Of a DNA stretch of 64,000 nt, positions 56,400 to 64,000 are shown one piece after another. The notes under the pieces are model-generated. The model was given only the letters and a program-made list of their open reading frames with translations, searched no databases and was not told the DNA's origin. Position numbers and translations under genes: made by a program. The stretch spans positions 62,001-126,000 of the forward strand of contig JAKSZP010010605.1 in NCBI GenBank assembly GCA_022478985.1, written 5' to 3'. How positions within the stretch are numbered: the stretch's first letter is position 1; the number at the start of each line of letters is the position of its first letter. This DNA is from Massospora cicadina. Lineage: Eukaryota > Entomophthoromycota > Entomophthoromycetes > Entomophthorales > Entomophthoraceae.

Positions 56400-56495
56400 T
56401 ATGACATCACTGAAATCAAACTACCACTCCTATAAGAAATACGCCCTGGAACAGGCCCCAGAGGGGGCATGGATACTGTTTTATAGAAAAGTGGA
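56400..56495 (+). pseudogene. pol: E4 Pol tail before its 3' LTR
   Basis: Plus strand after E7: TTTPIRNTPWNRPQRGHGYC and FIEKWM, then the LTR start. By position the stretch between the E4 chromodomain (48.1 kb) and its 3' LTR. AGAAAAGTGGA serves as a plausible polypurine tract. Confidence 0.5.
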
Positions 56496-57240
56496 TGTAA
56501 GGTCTTTTGCCACAGCTATCAAGCTGTACAGGACTTTTTAACCTTTAAGGCTATGATGGGCACCAATCTTGGTGTATTTTCTCTTTCAAAAATCAATGAC
56601 TTGGGTCATAACTTGGATGAAAAATTGGTTGGAGGCTGTTTCCCCCTGTTAACCTCCCCAACTCCACAACAAGATCCAATACTGTCGCTTAGTTAGCAGA
56701 GTACTATGAGATTATAATTAAGCATCTCTGTTCCAATTTAAAGTTATATATAAAGTATGTGTAACAAAGGAAAACCTCCTTTTTAACTAACGGCTTTATC
56801 AGGATCAACATGAGGTTAAAAAAATGATACTTGGATAACCCCAAGTTAAAATTTTTAAAAAGAAAATTACTCGCAAACAAACATTTCAACAAATATGGAT
56901 TATAATAAGCTTTGAACGCTTTAGAGAATTAAAGTATGCTAAGGCAATATTGTTCCTTTACAGCCCATAATTGATTAGAACCAAACTCAGAATAGTAATT
57001 CCCAAGATTAAACATTTTTGAATTATGCTGAATCATTTTCATGCATTAAAGTTCAATAAGCCATTGTTACATCCCTTAGGGATAACCCTACACCCTACAC
57101 ATTGTAAGGTGCCAGGGTAATGTGAATTTTATAAATTTCTATTTAAGTTGAGTTTCAATTTTTTTATACTTCACAAAATTTTCTACCTTCTGAAAATCAT
57201 CTATTTGTTAATTAAAGGGTCAAAACCTTTTAATTTGGGG
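56496..57240 (+). repeat. E4 3' LTR, 3' end unresolved
   Basis: Starts TGTAAGGTCT. It encodes NDLGHNLDEKLVGGC at 56595-56639, an eroded VDERW-type motif in the right place. AT-rich afterwards, with a TATATAAAG near 56750. I could not fix its end; it may be truncated by E8. Confidence 0.6.
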
Positions 57241-57338
57241 TTAATTGTAGCTCTTTCTCTTGCGATTACTGCTTTATTATTTGGTAAAGGCTCAACTATA
57301 GGGGTAATTTCTCAATATATGTCTAATCCCATTCCAAT
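57241..57338 (+). other. E8 leader / LTR end
   Basis: TTATTTGGTAAAGGCTCAAC followed by TATAGGGG precedes the first ATG of Gag. The same block (AACGCTCAACTATAGGG) precedes the second Gag start at 63363. The sequence resembles the E1/E6 primer site CTTACTACAGGGG. Confidence 0.5.
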
Positions 57339-59560
57339 ATGACTACTAACGATAGTAAACGTTTAACTGGTTACAAAAAAGGTAAGTCTCAACTGACATT
57401 TACTAGGATAAAAAATTTAAATTTGAACCCTTTTTTATATGCTTTAAGGGACCTAAAGTTTCTGACAACAAAAGTTCTTGTATACCCCCTGACCACCATA
57501 AGCTTTGACAGCTGCTCATCATGACTTCAGAGGTGATGCAAAAATACCAGTCCAGAAGATTATTCACACAATGTTGCAGGCTTTTTGGAGGAACACATTT
57601 TATAGCTTTGGGTTTGACTTCCAATGATTGGTGAATCATTAAAAACCTCATCTAAAGAAGGGACCATTCTTACAAAGTTGATTAATGAAAATATTACTAA
57701 AACAGGAAGCAAAAAAAATTAATTTCCATCATTTATACAACAAAAAATTTCATGCAGTTACAAGAGTCACAAGGGTTATGGTACAACGGATCAAAGAGAA
57801 ATAGCCACACAAGCACAAGCAGGCCAGAGTCATAAATAATTTTAGAAAGAAGCTAGAAGATCCTATAGGATCAATAATTGGGCTACGCTTGCTCTGAAAC
57901 TAAGATACAAATGAAAGATCGTTTTTAAGAGAAAAACACGGTTTAAACAAAATCAAGTTCTACTTTATTCACTTCAAACCACTAAGCACTATATATACTC
58001 ATATCAATAAAGGATGTCTTCCATAGAAGCCCCCTTATCGTTGTCATTTTTATTTTAAAGATAAAGCCAAATACAATTTTTTATTGATAAATGTTTGGAC
58101 TTGGACTTCCTATTGTCAGAAGAAATTGAAAAAGTTCCATTGTTTTCTAAGTAGCCCCTTTCATGTATAATTTCAAGGGCTAACACAGTTGAACATGCTT
58201 GGAACCATGAGAAAAAGTCCCATGTATAGAAGGAACTACATTTTATAATTCACCTGATGGGGCACCCTGTGCATATACAAATGATTTATTGCAAGTGATT
58301 CAACCCTTTTCATCAGCGCCACCTGAGCAAAAAGCCACTTTAGTAATAACAAGTACTCACAAAGACTGGCACCATTAAGTGACTGTGGAGAATTCTACAA
58401 TGATAACATGGAATTGTACCATGTAGAAAAAATTCTAGAAGATTTGACACTGGAGATTATATATGAAACAACTAATAAATTGAAAATGTGCGTAAATTGT
58501 TTGACTGTTGAGCTAAGAGGAGTCAGATCATCACCAGTAAAGGAAAGATATAGAGATTATATTGAATCAAGTGAGAGGAAAGTTGGAGTAATTGGAGAGT
58601 GAGAACAGCAAAACCTTACAAAGCCTATACTTGATTTTTATCAAGCATGAACGTCATGATGACCAGTTGGATAGCTCAAAGCAGGATGTGAACACCATAC
58701 AAAGAAACTTCTTCCACCCCTCAGAACGTTACCTCTTAGGGAGAACGCACTACCAGTGCCAATAATTAGCAATAGTGGTACAACCAGCACGTTAGATTAA
58801 AGCTGAAGAAGATCCCAATTTCTTCTAATACTTCATAGCTAAGTTCACTCCCGACGAGGAACCATTGCTGAATTTTTATGGTATACAAAAATAGCATGGA
58901 AAGATTTAATGGCAAATAGTAAGCTCTCCATGTACACGTTTATATTAAAAGAACAAGAGGTATTTGAGTGCTGGTTTTTGACCCCACCACACTTGGCCAA
59001 AGTTAAAGAGATTCTTATTGATAATTTTAGAAGTTTATAGACGTTCAATTTTTAAGCAAGATATCATCATCATATAAATTGGATAGTCTGACTCATTTGT
59101 TGACTATGAAAACTGGTATTACCTCAAAGCACAACTGTTTTGTACAACTGGGTTCTTAAGTCTAGTCACTGCAAATAATCTATTGCTTAGTTTTCTGGAA
59201 TCACACCCACAACTTATGATGCACATGCCCTTAGCCGTGAAACCTGGTGAAGCTCTGTAATCCAAAAAGGAGACACTGAATGAAATTAAATCAGCATATA
59301 AGACGCAGTTAATAAACCAAAACCATCAGTAACGCCGTTTTAGAGAAGGTTTTTTGTGTTGCTCTGATCTGTGATGATAAGACTAAGGTGATAGCTTGCT
59401 GCAAAGTTAAACAATATATGAATTTTGCCAAGTTTAAATTCAAAAACTGCCAGCAAGAGGGACACTTATAAAGAAGTTGTCCTAAGATAAAGGAAGAAAA
59501 AGAAGAAAAACTAAAGTGCGAGAATTAGGATCAATTAATTGGGTTGTATACTACACCAAT
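57339..59560 (+). pseudogene. gag: E8 Gag
   Basis: Starts MTTNDSKRLTGYKKG. It continues in frame changes with GPKVSDNKSSCIPPDHHKL (equivalent to GP-APNDGSSYIPMTAEII of E9) and a middle frame 58408-58602 (YHVEKILEDLTLEIIYETTN). A knuckle FKNCQQEGHLxRSC at 59439-59480 keeps the CCHC spacing, but its first Cys is Phe. Lys/Glu-rich tail (KIKEEKEEKLKCEN). Confidence 0.65.
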
Positions 59561-59839
59561 GATAGATGAAGAAGAGTTTGAATCATGGGTTGATTCAATA
59601 TACTATGTTATAGAGCTCCAAGTGAAGTGAGTGCCCACCTTTCTCCAACCTATCCAACTAAAGTTTAACTCCCTGAGCAGTATTACTTAGATCAAGAATT
59701 TAAGCTTACTCATTTCATTGACAGTATCTCAGATGGCAAGATTCTTGTAAAACCACATTTAAAAATATTTTATTTGAAGATCAAGCTGCACCAAAAAAAT
59801 AAAGGGTTTTCTGCCATCATGAGGCTAAGAAGGGTTTAG

Positions 59840-60300
59840 TAAGACGGTCAGTGCTATTCTTACTGCGGGCATGACTTTAAAAAAGAGCATTATAGGAGTG
59901 TAAGTCACCATACACAAAGTCAAACTATTAGCAGTTCTGAATACTGGTACTCCTGTCAACATTATGTCTTCCAAGCTCACGAGAAGATTAAAGTTTTAAC
60001 AGACATTGATTATTGTGTCAATTTCAGAAATTCTAGGCCTGAGTCAAACAAAACACTATGAGCTTATTCCGTACTACTCTTACGATTTATAAGCATTGTC
60101 TTGTCAGCTACAGCTGTGTTCTTGACAACAATTATTAAAATTTTTCATAGGAACGCTGTTCCTAGATGAGTTTAAAGTAATCATTGACTTTAACCAGAGT
60201 TCATTTAGTCTCTTCAGTTACCAGATGACATTTGTGTTTCAAGATGACGAGAAAAAGGATATGAAGAAGGAGTACAACTAGTCAAAACTGATCACGCTAA
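59840..60300 (+). pseudogene. pol: E8 second zinc motif and aspartic protease
   Basis: QCYSYCGHDFKKEHYRS (about 59848-59898) resembles the CxxCGxKFxxGHxC motif that precedes protease in many gypsy elements. Then AVLNTGTPVNIMSSKLTRRL: the active site DTGSPVNIM with Asp changed to Asn (AAT at 59940-59942), so inactive. Further on FKVIIDFNQSSFSLF. Confidence 0.7.
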
Positions 60301-60620
60301 AGCTCAGTCAGCTATAGACTGAAGATAAAGGGTACAAAGCAGCTACCACTGACTGTAGAATCAAAAGCTGGCTTACCATGTACGTTAAAAAGAGATGAAA
60401 CTACATCTAGGAGAATAGAAGGTGATTCTGGTCAACATTAGTATTGATATCCCAAAATAGATGATGCTCAAGATTGAATGTCCATAGTAGTCAGAAAACA
60501 GAACCCTGAGTGATGCATATTCTATAATTTTACATACCAAGGAGAATTCAAAGCCTCCTTGGAAACATTGTCAAGCACTCTGTAAATATCAAGAATGGAA
60601 AGACTGTTGCAAAAGAGAAT

Positions 60621-61500
60621 ATGTGCCACTATGCCAATGTTGAGTCATTTTACACCATTGATAACATAAAATATAATGGGCTTCAAGAGCCGTCTACACA
60701 GGAAGAGCGTGAACTCATTGACCTCTTAGATAATTGCTTCAATATTTTCACCGGCGTGCCTAGATATTATGGCTTGTGCAAGGGAGTAGTTCACAGGATT
60801 GACACTGGAAGCTCTTTACCATTCCATTCAAACCCTTACTACTATTATAAGAGAATAATAAGTCATTTCAAGGAAAATACAGAAACTATGGATGTTTGCT
60901 TGATACGCCCCTCCAAGAGTCTATGCGCGTCGCTCCTTTTGCTAATTAAAAATAAGGATGGGACTCACCGCACCACAGATTACTGGTGATTGTACGACCT
61001 AACAAAGAAAGGTTCTTTTCCCCTACCACACGTTGAATATGTTCAAGACAACTCAGAAAATCGCTCTAATTCTCATTAATTGATGTGAAAATTGAATATT
61101 AGCAGATGAATATGTCACAAGAAGACCAGGAAAAGTGAGCGCTGATTACCAGCCAAGGTCTGTAAAAACTAACACATAATCCATAGGGCTTGTGTAATGC
61201 CCTGGCTATGTTCCAGCGAGAAGTTGATCAAAGTTTTCAAAGATCTGAAAACGTCAAGTGTGCTACTTTACTTGGACGATAACAGGGTGTTCTTCAAGAC
61301 ATTTAAAAATTGTCTGGAACAACTGAAGATGGTTTTTACCCAGTTAAGATAAAGACCACAAGCTTATTAGAAGCAAGTGCTTTTTTATAAAGAGTCAGTT
61401 GGAATTCCTCAATTTATATGAAATGAACCAATGAGGAATCAAGACCATGCAAGGGAAGGTTGAACCTACCACCAAGATGAGTTTTCCTAAGTGCATGAGA
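60621..61500 (+). pseudogene. pol: E8 reverse transcriptase
   Basis: Open frame 60621-60989: LIDLLDNCFNIFTGVPRYYG, LCKGVVHRIDTGSSLPFHSN, CLIRPSKSLCASLLLLIKNK. Then in other frames the active site VLLYLDDNRVFFKTFKNCLE with intact YLDD at 61269-61280. The N-terminal block matches E6 (SQVPKDYGLCKGEIHYMDTG), so E8 and E6 are relatives. Confidence 0.85.
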
Positions 61501-61599
61501 GATGTTCAGGTGTTTTGGGCATGGTGGGATACTACTGCCAATTCATGTTGAATTTCACGGACTTTGCCAAGTCTTTCACATCTCAACTCAAAAAAGGAG

Positions 61600-62070
61600 T
61601 ACTACTCAGCTGGAATTAACAGCAAGGAGATGCATTCAAACAGATCAAGAAGAATTTAATAGAAGTCCAATTTATTAATATACCCAATTTACTAATGACC
61701 TTCTACGTTTATACAAATGTTAGTGATGTGAGTATTGGCGCCATTTTAGCAAATTTGGATGAAAAAGTAGTAGATCACCTCATAGATTTCTACTCAATGA
61801 CAATAACAAGAGAATAGAGAGATTACCTGATCACGGAGAGCAAGTGCTTAGCAGTGATCAGAGAAATACTTTACTTTCAACCTTATCTTTATAAAATTAA
61901 CCTCAAGACAATTACCGACTATGTCTCTCTGAGATGGTTGACAAATGAAGGATCTAGACAGAAGATTAGCAAGACGGGCTGTTCAGCTGCAAGGCTACAA
62001 TTTTAGAATTCTGCTTTGGGCAGAAGAGAGCATCTGAACGCAGATGGCTTTTTGCAGTTTCCCATCTTCC
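61600..62070 (+). pseudogene. pol: E8 RNase H and tether
   Basis: IPNLLMTFYVYTNVSDVSIG, AILANLDEKVVDHLIDFYSM, TESKCLAVIREILYFQPYLY, ITDYVSLRWLTNEGS, then HLNADGFLQFPIF. Mostly one frame with few stops. It aligns block for block with the E6 RNase H. Confidence 0.85.
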
Positions 62071-62199
62071 ATTTGCAAGTCCTTGAGAGCGATATATTTC
62101 ATGAAAGATATATTAAACTCAAGAAGAAATGGAAACAAAATGACGATGCAGCTAAGAAAATACTGAAAATCTGTTCAAGAGCAATGAGACTATAATATG

Positions 62200-63250
62200 G
62201 ACAGCTGGAGAAACAATTACAGTAGAATGGCTACCTTATGCGAAGCTGAGCAAACAGGTATATTAGTCACGGAAGGATACCACCAAGTAGTCCATGGTAT
62301 GCTACAGAAGAAATATGTGCATCTCAGGGAGAGAGTTATTTGGAGACCATGTTAGACAATAACAGTTAGGCTCTAGAGCCTGGTTCTAATGTGCCATCTA
62401 CAAGCCTCTCCTGAGGTTTATAAGTTTCAGCTTGTCCCTCTAAGCGCCCATTCACAACATTTCCATTGATGTTGTTGGACCAACACAAAGTTATCTGGTG
62501 TAATAAGTTCGTTATCTTATTAGTTCACTTCACTAAAGGGGCAAAACCAATTGCAATTGAGGCCTTTACCGCAAGAGTTTTTGTGAGATTCCTTTACACC
62601 AGTTCATTATGCACCGTGGATGCCCTTAAATACTCATTTTTTTAAATGGATAGATCCCATTTTAAATGTTGTTAGAGACATAGTAGCTTAGTAGGAGTCA
62701 AGAAGCAGTTCACTACGCCATATACACTATCTACCAACAGAAATATGGAAAGAGTCAATGGAACCATTACATCAATCTTAAAGAAGATCACTAACAACCC
62801 CTGATTCAAATGGGACATTTTGTTGACATCAGTTTTATTTTTTTACCAGTTAAGTTACCACTGGACTATTAGCATGTCTTCATATAAAGTGCTATACAGA
62901 AGAGAGGCCACACTACCAAACTTGTTAGCACCAGTGGTGGAAGCGGATACTAAGAACTTTCTTCCAAAAGATAACAAGAAGATTTGGCGGAGTAGTAAGT
63001 CAAAAATCAGCTAAATGTCAGCATTAATATTATGAAGTCATTGAAGTGAGTACAAAGAGAGTGACCAAAACCCCAAGTTGCACATTTTGAGTTGAAACAG
63101 AAAATGATTTTCTACTATATGTTTAGAGAACAACCTGAGAGATTGAAAATTTTCTGATGAAAACTGTTATTGTTGTCATGAGAGATGACGTGAATAATAT
63201 TCTAAAAGATAATATCGACATATCACCTATAGCCAATTCCATGCGTGGCG
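62200..63250 (+). pseudogene. pol: E8 integrase
   Basis: Plus strand, eroded. Readable: EAEQTGILVTEGYHQVVHGM, the target-frame pieces around 62440-62780, SMSSYKVLYRREATLPNLLA (E6: FNSLYGIEAALPTQL), and a tail VVMRDDVNNILKDN matching FIRDDTTNIVFDR of E6. No chromodomain. Confidence 0.65.
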
Positions 63251-63362
63251 CTCTAAATCTTTCCCTGTTCTTGTATTGGAGAGGGTAACGTTGAGAAACG
63301 CTCAACTATAGGGATTAACTCCTTGACTTATGGAAAACCCCCTAGAAATAACTCATTACTAT
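63251..63362 (+). other. E8/E9 junction with almost no LTR
   Basis: Only about 110 bp lie between the E8 integrase tail and the next Gag start. It has the AACGCTCAACTATAGGG block seen before the E8 Gag. A normal LTR of about 1 kb is absent, so it was deleted or is extremely short. Confidence 0.5.
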
Positions 63363-63640
63363 ATGACTAATAATTGTACTAATAAACTAGCTGGTCAGAA
63401 CGAAGATTCAGTTCCAACTGAAGTGAACAGCAATCAAAAAGATTTTCAAAAATGTAGATCCTTTAATGGCTTTGATGGACCTTAAGCTCCTAATGATGGA
63501 AGCTCTTATATACCCATGACTGCTGAGATAATTTGACAACTGATCAGCATGATGTCATAGGACATGAAAGCATATATACTAATCAAGAGAACTATGCGCA
63601 TGATATTCCAGATGACGCATCAGAGAAATCCCTTTTATAC
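63363..63640 (+). pseudogene. gag: E9 Gag N-terminus
   Basis: MTNNCTNKLAGQNEDSVPTE, then NGFDGP and APNDGSSYIPMTAEII, homologous to the E8 Gag start. A 3.6-fold shorter remnant, cut by the LTR beginning at 63647. Confidence 0.6.
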
Positions 63641-63646
63641 CCTTAG

Positions 63647-64000
63647 TGTAAGGCCTGTAGCTCTTACATTAAGTTAGATAGGGCATGCACCCTTTTAGCT
63701 CTAAAAAGGGCTTTAACTTTAAGGCCTTACATCTTACCCAAATCTCTGACCTAGGGCATACCCTAGATGAGAGATGGGAGGCTCTCGCTCCTCCCTGATT
63801 GCCTTGTGCCATCCCCTCAACCCATTTCTTACTCGGCAAATCATAGTTTCAGAGTCAGTAGAATTTTACATTGAAAGAACCAGACAACTCTGTACATACT
63901 TAAGCAATTTTAGGAAAGCTCACCAAGGCCCCCAATTTCCATATACAACCAATGGCTCAATCAGGAGCTAATTCATTTGTAAAAAATACACTTGGGCAAC
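63647..64000 (+). repeat. LTR start at window end
   Basis: TGTAAGGCCTGTAG start of a TGTAAG-family LTR running off the window. U3 encodes SDLGHTLDERWEALAPP at 63745-63795, matching GDLGHIVDERWVTALA of sL1. It lies in the E9 Gag. Confidence 0.65.

Noticed and set aside
48096..56404. Target duplication for E7
   Set aside because: ATTGC and TATGA do not match; the edges were set by LTR alignment and TG/CA ends only.
57148..57342. Hydrophobic 64-codon frame that looks mitochondrial-like
   Set aside because: It lies in the E8 leader/LTR end and overlaps a block repeated before E9; the hydrophobicity follows from T-rich sequence.
1..64000. CRISPR arrays, operons, rRNA or functional tRNA genes
   Set aside because: None seen; the sequence is eukaryotic retrotransposon DNA. 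tRNA-like pieces at 9.7 and 37.0 kb are SINE heads.

Overview
No intact cellular gene of normal length is visible in this window. It is AT-rich eukaryotic DNA built almost wholly of decayed, mutually nested retrotransposons. Most are Ty3/gypsy LTR elements, several of them chromoviruses with a chromodomain after the integrase. There are also one LINE, two tRNA-derived SINE copies and three 17-28 bp retroposed fragments. The element types and low GC suggest a repeat-rich basidiomycete, most likely a rust fungus (Pucciniales). That placement is an inference from remembered resemblance of the Pol proteins; no database was searched.

Layout. E1 (1-1013, minus) is two LTRs around a 240 bp interior (TRIM-like). 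E2 (1986-6078, plus) is a 5'-truncated chromovirus with its 3' LTR. 6079-12689 is AT-rich: a 672 bp-period tandem repeat, an old SINE and one possible small secreted-protein exon (10936-11148, minus). sL1 (12690-14443, minus) is a solo LTR. E3 (15021-21513, minus) is a full-length chromovirus with perfect 5-bp target duplications (TSDs). E4 (plus) is a chromovirus opened by later insertions: gag 22.2 kb, protease 22.8 kb, RT 25.3 kb, [E5 insert 25599-36274 carrying a LINE], rest of RT 36.3 kb, [SINE 36.8-37.0 kb], RNase H 37.7 kb, integrase 38.5-39.5 kb, [E6 insert 39537-47835, minus, itself holding solo LTR sL2], chromodomain 47.9-48.1 kb, [E7 insert 48101-56399, minus, itself holding solo LTR sL3], Pol tail and 3' LTR from 56496. 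E8 (57.3-63.25 kb, plus) is a nearly complete non-chromodomain gypsy element followed directly by a second gag start (E9) and the start of another LTR (63647).

Main observations. (i) Ten LTRs or LTR fragments from different families carry, near the LTR 5' end, the same short protein motif (consensus like GDLAHMVDERWVTAL) with synonymous codon changes; in E2, E3 and E7 the Pol/chromodomain frame runs through the polypurine tract into this region, so U3 appears to encode a C-terminal extension of Pol. (ii) E3 has an 11-nt exact complementarity between its primer-binding site and a sequence in its 5' LTR lying 31 nt downstream of a TATA box, the arrangement expected for Tf1/sushi-type self-priming. 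(iii) Three tiny retroposons ending ACCATCTAGTACT(A)n are each flanked by 16-18 bp duplications. (iv) A SINE with a tRNA-like head and 19-bp exact TSDs sits between the RT and RNase H of E4.
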